A DNA stretch of 32,766 bases from Caldilineaceae bacterium (GCA_020845455.1 JADLFO010000352.1:1-32766); one strand, 5' to 3'. Positions 1 through 9,529 are shown, numbered from the stretch's first letter. Numbers and translations are program-made. The notes: generated by a model from the letters alone, not told the origin.

Positions 1-62
1 AAGTCGTGCAAGTAGTCTTGGTCCACATCACTTAACACGATAGGGGTGGCTGGTTTGGACAT
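1..62 (-). CDS. transposase N-terminus, IS630-like (partial, runs off left edge)
   Basis: Only the first 20 codons are in the window, read leftwards from an ATG at 60-62. They begin MSKPATPIVLSD, which resembles the start of IS630-family transposases (the helix-turn-helix part precedes a DDE domain that would lie outside). A strong Shine-Dalgarno GGAGG sits 5 bases before the ATG, so the start is well supported. The gene follows directly behind the abrupt end of the RCC1-containing protein, on the same strand and in the same frame, as expected if an insertion sequence landed in that gene. The family call rests on a short stretch and is moderate. Confidence 0.5.
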   Translation of the reverse strand, partial: MSKPATPIVLSDVDQDYLHD

Positions 63-110
63 CGCTTCCTCCTTTGCTCGCCAGCATACACCCTTTCGGT
101 CTAATATCTA
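1..110 (-). mobile_element. left end of an IS630-like insertion (proposed)
   Basis: The stretch between the last RCC1 codon and the transposase ATG is only about 45 bases and begins TAGATATTAGACCG on the minus strand. IS630/Tc1-type elements insert at TA, and a TA lies exactly where RCC1 homology stops. The terminal inverted repeat cannot be verified because the other end is outside the window. Confidence 0.4.
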
Positions 111-3032
111 ACCAGTCAATGTACTAGTCAACCCAACCACTTTAGCGGGAGAGAGTCTTTGGCTATTGGTACCGTCACCAAGTTGTCCTGCGGAGTTTTG
201 CCCCCAGCAGTTGACACTACCCCTTTCAGTCAGAGCACAAGTATGGAAGGTTCCCGCTGCGATGCCTACTATGGAAGGAGAAGGAACGAGGGTCGCTGGG
301 GAGCGCTGTAGCGATGGAAGGTAAAGATTCGGTGGTTCAAGGACAAACGTTAGTTCCTCCGCGTACCCCGTGTTTGAGTTGGCGACTTTATTCCAATAGG
401 TAGAGTTGGTAATCGTGACGGGGGCACTTTCGTTGCCATTATGTATGACCGTGAGATTTGCCGCAACCAAGGTTCGCGTTGGTGGTGGCGCGAAAAAGAC
501 CATCTCCCCAGGTCCATCGACTAAATCTACAATGTATGAATAGTCATAGTAGCTGTTTTCATACCTCATTTCCACTTGTAGAACACTGCTTTGTACCGGA
601 TTATGATCTTGGTTTACAACGTTGATCTTTAGATATGCACTGGGGATTTCTGGTGTGTTCCGACGAGCATCCTTTCCTGCCCAACCTACCTCTTCCCCAG
701 ATTCCCAGCGGTGGTTATCGGTATCTGCGTAGAAACCATGTGATATGAAGATTTGATCAATGTCAGCCACCTCTACTGGCGAGCCATCTTCATTGATCAA
801 ACTGGCTTGTCGGAAGGCGAGATATACATCTCGCATGTCGCTCAGATCATTTTCAGGTGTAGTGTGGCCGATAACGTTCCAAAGAGCCTTAAGGCTCAGA
901 TCAATGTTGTCATTGTCTTGCGATTCCTTAGGATCGTACATATCCCACAACAGACTCGCAACCGCATATTCCTCCATGGACTGGCCAATATCGGATTTTA
1001 TGTTAAATATCAACTTATCCCATACCTCCCAATTATCTTCAAAGGACGGTACTGCTTGTTTCCATCGATAAAGGTGAGGATCGGGATACCCGAGAGAGTC
1101 CCATAAGACACATGACCAAAACTCTGCCCAGCCCTCCGCCCATGAATCACTGCTCGTAGGATTACTGAAACCGCCATGATTGTTTATTCCTGCGCCTGGT
1201 GGGTAGCCAATTGCCATGTTCATTAGGTGGTGAAAATTCTCGTGCCATTCGCGGTTCATCGGACGACCATGAGTTACAGGTAGCAGTTTGCTCGCTTTCT
1301 CTCCACGAATGGTGATGGCTTGATCTGAAGGGGCATATGAAGCTCCATCATCAAAAGGGTTAAGCGGGGTATCGTCCGGTTGGAACGCCCATATACTAGC
1401 CACGGGCACGAAACTAGGTAAAGCTAGCTTCTCACGCACAAAGCTGTTTACTTCCATAGTGTGGCGATAAATCACCGCCAAATCATCAAGTAGTTCGACA
1501 GGAATAGGTCCCGCCTCAAGCTTTGTGTCTCCAAAGTCCACATTGACAACCTTTGTTTGAGATGATTCGACGCTAAACGATTGTGTACGCGCGAATACCT
1601 CCCATTCGTTTGGTCCCCATCGAACACTACTTCTGCCATAAGCGTCACGCAAAGAGACCTGAATCTTATATGTTGCGTTACGATCCACACCGGTAAAGGT
1701 ATAATTTCCGTTTGCATCGGTGACAGTCTCGTCGACCAAGGCATTGGTTGCGGCGCTAAGAAAACCAACGAACACATTTATGAGCGGATGGTTATGACCG
1801 TCAGTAATACGATCAGTTACAGTAGCACCTTGCGGCGGAACAGTATCATGCATCCACGCTGGCGACGAGTCACCCCATGCGTTATTGGTAAGCTGAACCT
1901 GGTTGCTGCCATCGGAATTCATCACGTAGATCTCATCGTCACCGTCGCGGTCGCTTACAAAGGCAATTTTGGTACCATCCGGTGACCACGCGGGTGTATC
2001 ATTGCCTGATGGATTATTCGTAAGGTTGGTCTGGTTGCTACCGTCGGCATTCATCACGTAAATCTCAAAATCGTAATTTGTACCGTCATAGCCGTTATAG
2101 TGTCGAAATGCAATCTTGATACCATCTGGTGACCATGCGGGTGTATCATTGCCAAATATGAATGATGCATTATCGGTAAGTTGAACTTGATTGCTACCGT
2201 CGGCATTCATCGCGTAAATCTCAGCGTAGCCATCCCGGTCGCTGGCAAAGGCAATCTTGGCACCATCTGGCGACCATGTCGGAGCACCGTCAGCGTTGTT
2301 GGCTAGTACAGTTTGGTTACTACCGTCGGCATCCATCACATAAATCTCATCGGTTTCCTCCATATAACGCCAACGGTGAAAGGCGATTTTTGTCCCATCG
2401 GGTGACCATGCTGGTTCAAAATCGTCGGAGAGTTCATCATCGGTCAATTTGATTGAATTACTACCATCTCGATTTACTACATAAATCTCAAGATTGCCGC
2501 CGCGTTTACTGCTGAATGCAAGCTTTGTACCATCAGGAGACCATGCTGGATCATAATCGTCCGTTGGGTCGTTTGTAAGATTGGTCTGGTTGCTGCCGTC
2601 GGCATTCATCACGTAGATCTCATTGTTACCATCACGGTCGCTCACAAAGGCGATTTTGTCGCCGGTTGCGAGTGAGGCTTCAAGAGGTGGCACGGGTCCA
2701 ATATAGGTTATGTAGGAGAACGCCACAATACGCCCTATGATGGTATAGCCCAAGATAGTATCGAAAGGACCAGCAGGCTCCGTGACGATGTCTCCGAGAC
2801 ACCAACGAATGTCACTCCCGAAATTGCTACGAAGGCCGCCGGTAAACCACACTTCAGTACTATTGTCAGGGATAAAGACCTGGGATTGCTCCCCTGTAGT
2901 TCGCATAAGCCACTGGACCTCGCCACAAGTCTCCGCCGTGAGATTCGCCAATGACGCGGTTGACCGTGCACCAGAAAACACAAAGGCAAGGATCATGGCT
3001 AAAATCATGGGTGTGAAGCGGGGGGCAGTCAT
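108..3032 (-). CDS. secreted TolB-propeller / HEXXH metalloprotease / RCC1 protein, C-terminally truncated
   Basis: A 974-residue exported protein. The N-terminus is hydrophobic and signal-like (about 1-28). Six PD40/TolB-type propeller repeats follow (about 125-395), each with the pattern SPDGTKIAF...[13 protein letters not shown] carboxypeptidase-regulatory-like beta-sandwich lies near 405-480. A zincin-like segment has HENFH (His597, Glu598, His601) and a downstream Glu633 in AEGWAE as likely third zinc ligand. After a LYLPSL motif comes a single RCC1 repeat (about 924-970). RCC1 repeats normally come in series, but here the protein stops after GLTSTLTG at a TAG next to a transposase start, so the C-terminal propeller is probably lost to insertion. 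The start has AGGAGA about 8 bases upstream. It is probably a cell-surface or secreted protease-like protein. The substrate is unknown. Confidence 0.8.
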   Translation of the reverse strand: MTAPRFTPMILAMILAFVFSGARSTASLANLTAETCGEVQWLMRTTGEQSQVFIPDNSTEVWFTGGLRSNFGSDIRWCLGDIVTEPAGPFDTILGYTIIGRIVAFSYITYIGPVPPLEASLATGDKIAFVSDRDGNNEIYVMNADGSNQTNLTNDPTDDYDPAWSPDGTKLAFSSKRGGNLEIYVVNRDGSNSIKLTDDELSDDFEPAWSPDGTKIAFHRWRYMEETDEIYVMDADGSNQTVLANNADGAPTWSPDGAKIAFASDRDGYAEIYAMNADGSNQVQLTDNASFIFGNDTPAWSPDGIKIAFRHYNGYDGTNYDFEIYVMNADGSNQTNLTNNPSGNDTPAWSPDGTKIAFVSDRDGDDEIYVMNSDGSNQVQLTNNAWGDSSPAWMHDTVPPQGATVTDRITDGHNHPLINVFVGFLSAATNALVDETVTDANGNYTFTGVDRNATYKIQVSLRDAYGRSSVRWGPNEWEVFARTQSFSVESSQTKVVNVDFGDTKLEAGPIPVELLDDLAVIYRHTMEVNSFVREKLALPSFVPVASIWAFQPDDTPLNPFDDGASYAPSDQAITIRGEKASKLLPVTHGRPMNREWHENFHHLMNMAIGYPPGAGINNHGGFSNPTSSDSWAEGWAEFWSCVLWDSLGYPDPHLYRWKQAVPSFEDNWEVWDKLIFNIKSDIGQSMEEYAVASLLWDMYDPKESQDNDNIDLSLKALWNVIGHTTPENDLSDMRDVYLAFRQASLINEDGSPVEVADIDQIFISHGFYADTDNHRWESGEEVGWAGKDARRNTPEIPSAYLKINVVNQDHNPVQSSVLQVEMRYENSYYDYSYIVDLVDGPGEMVFFAPPPTRTLVAANLTVIHNGNESAPVTITNSTYWNKVANSNTGYAEELTFVLEPPNLYLPSLQRSPATLVPSPSIVGIAAGTFHTCALTERGSVNCWGQNSAGQLGDGTNSQRLSPAKVVGLTSTLTG

Positions 3033-3253
3033 GTTTATTGTCTCCTATGTGATTACCTCGGTTCAAGATCCAAGGAATTGCTAAACGACTACGTCAGAGA
3101 CACAACTCCAGGCTGTCGGCGTGAGGGTGTGCAAGCAGTATCGAAGTTCGACGTGACGAATCTGTACGGGGCCATATCCTCACCAAGACCTGGTGCAAAT
3201 CCAGGTTCTACATTGCTTACAGAAGAATCCTCGACAGCATAACAAAACGAATG

Positions 3254-3505
3254 CTAGAAGTGGGCCGGCTCAAGACGTGGTTCCGCTGCGGCCGCATAGG
3301 CCGGCTGAGGCGTCACTGGCGACGTCGCCGGGATACCACGTAAGGTTATGATCGTGACGAATGGATTCGACTGACCCAGAAGGGACAGCCGCGGGACAGA
3401 ATATTCAATAGCTGCGGGCGACGGTGCAGGATCGGCCCAGGCGGAGACGAAGACGACGAGAAACAGGGTCAAGCAAGCGATGAGAGCGTTACGATGGCGT
3501 CGCAT
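3254..3505 (-). CDS. small putative exported protein, or N-terminal remnant
   Basis: An 83-codon ORF whose first 24 residues form a good signal peptide (RRHRN followed by a hydrophobic core ending near SAWA). The remaining 59 residues are Pro/Ala-rich and match nothing I recognise. No Shine-Dalgarno is visible before the ATG. It may be the leftover front end of a larger secreted protein, since it stops in a region that otherwise looks decayed. Confidence is low because short ORFs with hydrophobic starts also occur by chance. Confidence 0.35.
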   Translation of the reverse strand: MRRHRNALIACLTLFLVVFVSAWADPAPSPAAIEYSVPRLSLLGQSNPFVTIITLRGIPATSPVTPQPAYAAAAEPRLEPAHF

Positions 3506-3684
3506 TGGGGGAAAACCATTTCTGACGATGAAGCGCTTTGCTGGTATAGAAAGTTGCGAATGATAAGGGAATTGCTATCATTATTATCCGCGGTTTTCAG
3601 GGAGAGGGCAAGCCATACAAAAGCCACACTTTTTCTTACACGTGTGCACGATATGAAGCCTCTTTTAGGTGCTACAATGGGTAG

Positions 3685-3741
3685 ATGGCGGCTAAGTTTG
3701 GAAAATTCCGCCCGGGCGAGCAGGCTGCACAAGCGTCGTAG
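3685..3741 (+). pseudogene. possible remnant of a small FRPGE-type protein
   Basis: The 18-codon reading frame starts MAAKFGKFRPGEQAAQ and stops at TAG. 'FRPGE.AP' near the N-terminus is typical of small YjzC-like or zinc-ribbon proteins. In the next frame the DNA continues with VALGGGTAALLPG, resembling the middle of such proteins, so a frameshift is likely. An extended -10 box (TGCTACAAT, 3670-3678) ends 6 bases before the ATG. The family match is from memory and weak. Confidence 0.3.
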
Positions 3742-3868
3742 AGTTGCTTTGGGAGGTGGTACCGCCGCCCTGCTACCAGGCCGTTGGCATCCTATGGCAT
3801 CTACTTCTTTAACAGGACTAGTTCAGGACTTCGACCGTATCAAATATACCGATACCAGGAATCCAGCA

Positions 3869-6358
3869 TCAGGGCGAGCGAGCACACCGAAAACCGTACA
3901 TGTCGCCGTAGCTGGTACGAAGGTCCCATCCTCGTGTGGTGACGCGTAACAAATTGCCGGACCTATCCGGGAGTGGATACCACGACCCGCCTCGAACAAT
4001 GTCGTACTTGATCCTTTCGGGGGGACCGGTTGGGTTATCATAGGGCGATATGCTGTAGTAATCCGCAGCATAATAGTCCTGGACCCATTCCCAGACATTG
4101 CCCGCCATATCCATGACGCCATAGGGGCTAGTATCGGCCGGGTAACTGCCTACGGCGCTGGTGTCTCCGACACAGCCGCCGTCTCGCCCACCCCAGTTGG
4201 TATAGTCACAGGTAGGGGCGGCGTTGCCCCATGGGAATAGGCGAGTGTCGCTGCTTCCTCGGGCTGCCTTCTCCCACTCAGCTTCAGTAGGTAACCTCTT
4301 TCCGTCCCATGCGCAGAAGTCTACAGCGTAGCTCTTGATGACGTTGATGACCGGGTAATCAGCGTAGGCCGGATTGCCATAGTAGGACGGCCGCGTCTTC
4401 GATGAGGTAAACAGTGGTGCAGCACAGGTGCCGGCATCGACGCAGGCCTGATAGCGTGCGTTAGTAACTTCGTATTGGTCAATGTAGTAGGCATCCAGAT
4501 AAACCGTGTGAAGTGGGAGTTCGTCCGGCTGGCAATTCGGGTCGTTGCCGCTGTCGCAACCCATTTCGAAGTTGCCAGCCGGAACCAATACCATTCCGTC
4601 GGGCGAAGACGCATTAACCGCCACTGACGTGGTTGCAGTCACTGAGTTCGTGGCATTGTAGGCTAGGACTGAAGCAAGATATTCGCCAGGCGCGAGGTAG
4701 GGGTGGACAGGGGTGGAGCCGAAGCCGGTGGAGCCATCGCCAAAATCCCATGCAAAGACTACGTTATTCCCTGTCGCGACCGTGGCCCAGAAATACGTCG
4801 CGTTACCAAGGACCGTGGGGCTATCGTTGCCTACCGCAAGACCAGAAATGGGTGTGTCGACAGGATCTGTAGGCGTTGGTGTAGAAGTGGGTGTACTGGT
4901 AGGAGGCGGTGTCTTCGTCGCCGTCGGCGTAGGAGACGGGGTGTTCGTAGGCGTTTGGGTAGGAGATGGGCCGCCACCGGTTTTGCCTTGTACAGCGATA
5001 TTGGGCAGATAGATCAAGTTGTCACTGCTGAGGCCTTCGACCGCATCGTAGGTCAGTACAAAGGTCTCGGCCGAGCCGGGCGCAGACTGGTTCCGGTGAG
5101 TAGCGGACGTAATGCTGGCTTGCCAGTTACTGGCGGACATAAAGACTATGTATGATCCGTCGCTCACGCCAAAGGCTTGGACACTGTACTCACCGTCGAG
5201 CGGTACAAGAATGGTGGCTTCTGTGTACACCACGGCGCCAGGGTCAGTATCACTGCCGCCGTTTGGCGCCAGACCTGTTAAGCCAAAATCGGCGTTGGGG
5301 ATTTCAGTGTAGGTCTCGCCCATGCGTGGGTCGAACCCGAGCCGGCGACCCTGAGGGTCTGTGATGAGCAGTTTCACGGGAGCTAGATCGGACGCGTGGG
5401 AATCTGCGGCGTCTGCCGTTGTCCCAAGCGCCTGTCCACCGTGAACCGATATAGTCAAGCGCCGTTTGTCGGCCGGCACACCACTGTAAAAACGCATGTT
5501 CTTGTAATCGTTGTTGTAGTGCGCCTTGAGCGTGGTCGTGGTATCCCCCCCAACGGGATCAGGATCAGCGATCGTGTAGGTGGGTTCTCCTCCCTGAGTT
5601 GTTTTCCCGGTGACGACGACCCAATGTCCAACGCCGTTTACGCTGACGATGACAGGATTACCGGAGTACAGAGCTTCATCGAGTTTCGTGTCGTTGCGTA
5701 CATATGAGTAGTCATAATAAGAGAGTTCAAATTTGCCCACGTCGCGGGCGTACGTCACGATCGCGCCCCAATCCACTCCATTTTCTGAATCATAGCCGCC
5801 TTTGGCAAGCAGCCAGTCATTCAACTGTTTCGGATCGGTGCGAAATGTGACACCACTTTGCTCGGCCCAGTAGTTGACGATCATGGCAGCGCTGGTCAGG
5901 GCGCAGCCCCAGTTGCCAATTGTTCCATCCGGTGTCACCTTCAGGTCATTGTAAGCATATGCTTGACCCGCCCACTGGTCGTCCTTCTGTAACAAGGGGT
6001 GTATATTGATCGCCACCGTGGTAGTGTAGTCGACGTCGGCGGTAACCCCCTGAAAATTCGTACCGGGATTGGTATAGCGCCATTCGAGATAGCTGCTCCG
6101 GCGCGCTGTGGGGGCAGGGGTGATACTGCCAAGTTGGATATTGGAAGGTAAAGTGATGGCCAACAGGAAATCAGCGACGGCGACGCCGCCGGGGTTGGTG
6201 TACCAGTGGAGGTGCCAGTTATCACCCTGGGTGCGAGTGGCAACGTTGCCCACGGTGATAGATTGGCTAAAGCCGTAGCGGTCGTTCCAAACGACAGGTC
6301 GACGAAAATGAACGGTCACATCGATGGCATTACCATGAGATTCGGTGGTAACGGACAA
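3869..6358 (-). CDS. C39-like peptidase / PKD / SUMF1-like protein, main ORF of a split gene
   Basis: The 829-codon ORF begins at a TTG, but homology-like sequence continues in the same frame upstream to an in-frame TAG (6407-6409) and beyond it to a signal peptide, so this is the body of a broken 932-residue gene. Numbered from the TTG: a C39-type papain-fold peptidase has Cys152 (WGCALTSA), His245 (VGHWVVVTG) and Asp265 or Asp267 (IADPDP). A Thr/Pro linker follows at about 465-505. A PKD domain (WDFGDGS) lies at about 505-580. A SUMF1/FGE-fold domain fills 589-829 ([39 protein letters not shown]). The C-terminal segment lacks the cysteine pair of true formylglycine-generating enzymes, so it is probably a structural or binding domain. 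Without the signal peptide the product would stay cytosolic and probably be useless. Confidence 0.8.
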   Translation of the reverse strand: MSVTTESHGNAIDVTVHFRRPVVWNDRYGFSQSITVGNVATRTQGDNWHLHWYTNPGGVAVADFLLAITLPSNIQLGSITPAPTARRSSYLEWRYTNPGTNFQGVTADVDYTTTVAINIHPLLQKDDQWAGQAYAYNDLKVTPDGTIGNWGCALTSAAMIVNYWAEQSGVTFRTDPKQLNDWLLAKGGYDSENGVDWGAIVTYARDVGKFELSYYDYSYVRNDTKLDEALYSGNPVIVSVNGVGHWVVVTGKTTQGGEPTYTIADPDPVGGDTTTTLKAHYNNDYKNMRFYSGVPADKRRLTISVHGGQALGTTADAADSHASDLAPVKLLITDPQGRRLGFDPRMGETYTEIPNADFGLTGLAPNGGSDTDPGAVVYTEATILVPLDGEYSVQAFGVSDGSYIVFMSASNWQASITSATHRNQSAPGSAETFVLTYDAVEGLSSDNLIYLPNIAVQGKTGGGPSPTQTPTNTPSPTPTATKTPPPTSTPTSTPTPTDPVDTPISGLAVGNDSPTVLGNATYFWATVATGNNVVFAWDFGDGSTGFGSTPVHPYLAPGEYLASVLAYNATNSVTATTSVAVNASSPDGMVLVPAGNFEMGCDSGNDPNCQPDELPLHTVYLDAYYIDQYEVTNARYQACVDAGTCAAPLFTSSKTRPSYYGNPAYADYPVINVIKSYAVDFCAWDGKRLPTEAEWEKAARGSSDTRLFPWGNAAPTCDYTNWGGRDGGCVGDTSAVGSYPADTSPYGVMDMAGNVWEWVQDYYAADYYSISPYDNPTGPPERIKYDIVRGGSWYPLPDRSGNLLRVTTRGWDLRTSYGDMYGFRCARSP

Positions 6359-6406
6359 AGGGCCTTGATCATCCCAAGCGCGGATCTTGGTATAAGTGCC
6401 TCCCGG

Positions 6407-6667
6407 CTAATCATAGGTCCACCCAATTTCCGAGATGGTTTGGAAGAAGGAATTGCTACTGACCGTCTGTTCCAGAACATGATCGGCACTGCCATCGCCC
6501 CAGACGTTGACACGCGAATACAATCGAGAGAAAGAGATCTCTTCGGCCTCTTGGAGGCTAGCCAAGTGGACACCAGGCAGCAAGTCTTGAGCCGCGCCGA
6601 TGCGTGTACAGAGCAGGTAAAACAGCACAATCGCGACGATGCGTGCAAGAAAGATATGCTGCTTCAT
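6407..6667 (-). CDS. signal peptide and N-terminal fragment of the split C39/PKD/SUMF1 gene
   Basis: An 86-codon ORF with a clear signal peptide (MKQHIFLARIVAIVLFYLLC, cut near GAAQ) and AGAGG about 6 bases before the ATG. It ends ...EIGWTYD at a TAG. Reading on in the same frame gives [16 protein letters not shown] and then the 829-codon ORF with no other stop, so the two are one gene split by a single nonsense codon. CAG, TAT or TAC to TAG by one base change would explain it. Readthrough is possible but unsupported, because other genes here use TAG as a normal stop. Confidence 0.75.
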   Translation of the reverse strand: MKQHIFLARIVAIVLFYLLCTRIGAAQDLLPGVHLASLQEAEEISFSRLYSRVNVWGDGSADHVLEQTVSSNSFFQTISEIGWTYD

Positions 6668-6932
6668 AGTAGCCTCTATTACGGGGAAGAGTTACTGCTA
6701 ACGGGTGTTCCATCGCCTGCGCAAGTAGCCAAAATGCCGTACTAGATATCGCTAAGATTTAGGACCATAGAATCTCGATTTCCATTGTCAGGAGACAAGA
6801 CAGGTGAACCAAGTGCAAGAGACCATGTTCATTTGGATGCAAATGTGCATGTTTTGCCTCACTATCTGCAATCTCGGTTGTTTATTGGTTCCTTACACCC
6901 TTGTATTCGCTGATAATTTTTGAAATACTTGA

Positions 6933-7703
6933 ATGGTAGATATGGATACGCCCATTCAACAGCCGCGACACACTCAAAACGCACCTCTGCAATCACCCGC
7001 TCAAACTCCATTAATCAATCAAAGGGGATTCATACCATTCGCAATCGGGTATCTAATGCTGTTAGGAGTAGTTGCAGGTGGGGCGTATTATTTAGGAGTT
7101 ACGCACGGTAGATCAGACTCTTCCGTTCAACCTAATCAAATCGCAAACTCAGTGAATCCAAGTCAGCCAGCCACTGAACCCACAAAGCCTTCTCCTTCTA
7201 TACCGTCCGTGAAGGCTGGTTATCGGCAATATATCAACAGCAAACTTCACTACGGGTTTAGCTATCCGTCTACAGATTCATTGTACGAATGCCCAGATAC
7301 ATCTTGTCTGTCAATAGCTCGAATATCACTTCGGATTAGAACACTTGGATCATACGATTTAATACCTAACGATGTAAAAGGCAGCCTAATGAAGGCAGAT
7401 CTATTATGTGGTGCCGGTGGGCGAGGTCACGCGGTTTCCTGCCAAAACATCAGCGTTGAAGACAATTCCAACACATTAGGTTTCAAAGGATATAAAGCAA
7501 TGCGCACAAAAGTTATAATCAATACTGGGGCGGGATTTCCGTCTGGTGATTATCCAGATATGGCTTATGTTTATCTGCTTCCCAAAACAATTAAGGGTCC
7601 TGGACTACTTGATTATGCTGGCATAGTATTTGCAGTAGACCATCCTTCATCAGCAAATCTAGCTGAACTCCAAAACATTGCTGACACATTTTTCACTTTC
7701 TAA
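6933..7703 (+). CDS. single-pass membrane protein with extracytoplasmic domain, unknown function
   Basis: A 256-residue protein. A polar N-terminus of about 30 residues is followed by RGFIPFAIGYLMLLGVVAGG (about 30-55), a transmembrane segment, then a Ser/Pro linker and a C-terminal domain (about 95-256) beginning YRQYINSKLHYGFSYPS and ending at DTFFTF. The domain has paired cysteines (CPDTSC). The layout resembles small anchored proteins I associate with Patescibacteria, but I cannot name a family. No Shine-Dalgarno is evident. A GATAAT at 6912-6917 could be a -10 box. The gene is visibly richer in A+T than its neighbours, which suggests transfer. The lone plus-strand orientation between minus-strand genes fits an independent insertion. 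Confidence 0.7.
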   Translation: MVDMDTPIQQPRHTQNAPLQSPAQTPLINQRGFIPFAIGYLMLLGVVAGGAYYLGVTHGRSDSSVQPNQIANSVNPSQPATEPTKPSPSIPSVKAGYRQYINSKLHYGFSYPSTDSLYECPDTSCLSIARISLRIRTLGSYDLIPNDVKGSLMKADLLCGAGGRGHAVSCQNISVEDNSNTLGFKGYKAMRTKVIINTGAGFPSGDYPDMAYVYLLPKTIKGPGLLDYAGIVFAVDHPSSANLAELQNIADTFFTF

Positions 7704-7785
7704 ATGCGAGTTTGGATGTGGAGTTTGATTCCCAGATTCAAACATGTAGTATGCCAGCCACTGCAACTCTCTGCTCCCGAAAACA

Positions 7786-7824
7786 AAATGCCGAAAGGAT
7801 CAGCAATGATTGCTTTCGGCATTT
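7786..7824. terminator. long hairpin with GCAA loop (possible terminator)
   Basis: A 12-bp perfect stem (7786-7797 with 7813-7824), then a 1x2 internal loop, a 4-bp inner stem and a GCAA (GNRA) tetraloop at 7803-7806. It lies 83 bases after the membrane-protein gene. The T-rich side (TTTTGTTTTC) follows the stem on the minus strand, so it could end transcription in that direction. No T run follows on the plus strand. The rest of 7704-8051 holds only this and the promoter before the RadC-like gene. Confidence 0.5.
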
Positions 7825-8036
7825 CAGGGAGTTCTCAATAATATTCGTCCGGTCAGTGATATCAATGGCATTGCTATCTGGAGCGAATTATATCGTGAAT
7901 GTTAAAGTTTGTCTACCGCTTGTGGTGCAAAAAGATCTAGTTCTTTCAACGAAGGCTTAGGGGAACAGAACGAACAATAACCACACTTTTCTCTCCCTTC
8001 GTTACGCTCGACAGGAGAACACAGGTTCGCTCGAGT

Positions 8037-8045
8037 TGTTACAAT
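8037..8045 (+). promoter_or_regulatory. extended -10 box for a leaderless RadC-like transcript
   Basis: TGTTACAAT (TGn plus TACAAT) ends 6 bases before the ATG at 8052, which has no Shine-Dalgarno. A start of transcription at or next to the ATG is expected. No convincing -35 is seen. The same arrangement recurs before three other genes in the window. Confidence 0.55.
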
Positions 8046-8051
8046 GAGTAC

Positions 8052-8555
8052 ATGACCGAACGCAGGCGAACCGATTCCAGCCCGTACCAGCTTCCGTTTG
8101 AGTGGAGTGGCAGTGCCCGTGAACTGGGCCAACATGTACGTGAACTACGGGAACCTCGCTATGTACGCTCACCTATTGATGCAGTTGATTATTTCCTCAA
8201 CCAGATCTTTGTCCCCTTTGAGCAGTTTCACCAAGAGCAGCTCTATGTGCTCCTTCTGGACCAGCAGAACCGAATTACGCATGACGTGATGGTGTACAAG
8301 GGGACGGTCAACGCCATCCACATCAGACCGGCAGAGCTTTTTATCGAGGCCGTCCGTCACAACCGCCCGTCTATTCTGATGGGTCACTGCCACCCCAGCG
8401 GCGACCCCACCCCCAGCCCCGAAGATGTCAAGGTAACTGAGAGCATTTACACAGCCGGCAAGTTGTTGGATATTGCACTGCTGGACCACCTCGTGATCGG
8501 CAACAACGCATTTACCTCACTCCGCGAGGCAGGTCTGGGGTTTCCGGCACGCTAG
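8052..8555 (+). CDS. RadC-like JAB/MPN domain protein
   Basis: A 167-residue RadC-type protein. The complete JAMM metal motif is present: Glu62 (HQEQLYVLLLD), His112-x-His114, Ser122 and Asp125 in GHCHPSGDPTPSPED. These normally hold a zinc in metallo-isopeptidase folds. The family's cellular role is unsettled despite the 'DNA repair' name, and copies are very common on plasmids, phages and integrative elements. It is shorter than chromosomal RadC (about 220 residues) because the N-terminal helix-hairpin-helix part is missing, as usual for mobile-element versions. It converges on the primase gene. The transcript is probably leaderless. Confidence 0.85.
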   Translation: MTERRRTDSSPYQLPFEWSGSARELGQHVRELREPRYVRSPIDAVDYFLNQIFVPFEQFHQEQLYVLLLDQQNRITHDVMVYKGTVNAIHIRPAELFIEAVRHNRPSILMGHCHPSGDPTPSPEDVKVTESIYTAGKLLDIALLDHLVIGNNAFTSLREAGLGFPAR

Positions 8556-8566
8556 TGCGAACGCCG

Positions 8567-8650
8567 TTACCTGTTCCCGTTCACATAGGCGATGGCGTTT
8601 TGGATCTGATGATCTAGCCAGTCGCCCTTGCCCCGTTTGCTCAGCCACTT
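8567..8650 (-). other. detached C-terminal coding tail of the primase gene
   Basis: After the TAG at 8651-8653 the same frame continues for 27 codons (KWLSKRGKGDWLDHQIQNAI...) to a TAA at 8567-8569. The composition and the DHQIQNAI helix look like the natural end of this primase family, so the TAG probably removes the last part of the protein. Confidence 0.55.
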
Positions 8651-9493
8651 CTAGTTGGCCAAGGGCGACAGAAGCATCATCGAGCGCATTTTCACCGGAT
8701 CTCCGCCCGTCCAGCGGGCCAGACAATTGAGGAGGCGAATGACCGTGAGCGAATGGTCACCGCGGTCAAGCGATGTATCTCCCTGGAAACGCCGCAGATG
8801 CTGGCCGCCCAACCGATCGTGTTCAAAGATCCGCTGCCAGAGGTCCAGATCGCCCGTGGGGCGTATAGACGCATCCACCCGGTGCGCCGGCGCGGTCGTT
8901 TGCGCTTCTTCCTGGCGGGGAAGGAACCGTTCTATCTGTTCCCTTTGCACGTGCGAAATTGTCGCCGGTGTCCCTGCCACATGATGCCCGGTCAACGTCA
9001 CAAACCGGCTGTGTGAATAGGCTTCCAGCGCTTCCGTGCGGGCGTTCTCTGTGTACTCCGGACAGGCAACGAGGATGCGCAGTCCTCGCCCAGACGGAGA
9101 AACTTCCGTATAGCTCTGGAGGTGGTTGATCACCGCCAGGGCGGGCGGGGAAATGGCTTGCCCTGCGAGACAGTTGTCCTTATCGACGCCGACAAACGGA
9201 TCATCCGCCGTCAAGACAAAGCCTACGCCATGCAGACCGCGCCCACGGTGCATCAGGTAGACCGTATACGCCTGTTCAAAGCTGCTCCACGTGTTTGCCC
9301 AGTGAACGCCGGCGTTGCCCAAGCTGTGCGGATTGACCGGCTGCTTGTCGGGTTTTCTGCCTTCGCCTCGATCCACATAGCGCCAGCATACCCACTGGGG
9401 ATACGCAAAAAGCTCTTGAGGCAGGTTCTCAGATTGGACGAGTAGATCTCGGCCATCCTCCTGGGGCGGCGTGGGGAACTCGGGGCAGGGCAT
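8651..9493 (-). CDS. primase-polymerase-like replication protein (truncated by in-frame TAG)
   Basis: 280 residues from the ATG at 9493. A GTG at 9499 is an alternative start. The N-terminal half resembles archaeo-eukaryotic primase-polymerase domains of plasmids and phages (NrS-1 polymerase-like): PQWVCWRYVDRGEGRKPDKQP, then FVGVDKDN with the Asp104-x-Asp106 metal motif, then SGRGLRILV, and SRFVTLTGHHVAGTP. The C-terminal part (DHSLTVIRLLNCLARWTGGD) matches the helical domain that follows in such proteins. The ORF ends at TAG after LLSPLAN, but 27 more in-frame codons of plausible protein follow. A TATACT -10 lies 10 bases before the ATG and no Shine-Dalgarno is visible. It probably served replication of an integrated plasmid-like element. 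Confidence 0.75.
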   Translation of the reverse strand: MPCPEFPTPPQEDGRDLLVQSENLPQELFAYPQWVCWRYVDRGEGRKPDKQPVNPHSLGNAGVHWANTWSSFEQAYTVYLMHRGRGLHGVGFVLTADDPFVGVDKDNCLAGQAISPPALAVINHLQSYTEVSPSGRGLRILVACPEYTENARTEALEAYSHSRFVTLTGHHVAGTPATISHVQREQIERFLPRQEEAQTTAPAHRVDASIRPTGDLDLWQRIFEHDRLGGQHLRRFQGDTSLDRGDHSLTVIRLLNCLARWTGGDPVKMRSMMLLSPLAN

Positions 9494-9503
9494 AGACACT
9501 ATC

Positions 9504-9509
9504 AGTATA
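9504..9509 (-). promoter_or_regulatory. -10 box of the primase gene
   Basis: TATACT on the minus strand, 10 bases before the ATG at 9493. The transcript would have a leader of only a few bases. No clear -35 is present. Confidence 0.4.
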
Positions 9510-9529
9510 CCGAGTCCGTAGACGACCGA

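Larger units (their letters stand above)
3033..3868. other. gene-poor stretch between two secreted-protein genes
   Basis: This stretch holds one small signal-peptide ORF (3254-3505, minus) and a short FRPGE-type remnant at 3685-3741 (plus). I see no other supported gene. The rest looks like decayed sequence and the upstream region of the large propeller/protease gene. Confidence 0.5.

Noticed and set aside
3180-3215. tRNA-like T-arm (GGTGCAAATCC)
   Set aside because: No matching acceptor, D or anticodon arms around it.
3494-3949. 151-codon plus-strand ORF
   Set aside because: No domain and no ribosome-binding site. It overlaps the end of the SUMF1 gene. Only a short FRPGE-like frame inside the area looks protein-like.
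6407-8653. TAG reassigned to an amino acid
   Set aside because: Two genes have in-frame TAG, but many intact genes here (RadC-like, ATPase, cassette genes, MerR, MalG-like permease) end with TAG at natural ends, so general reassignment is not credible.
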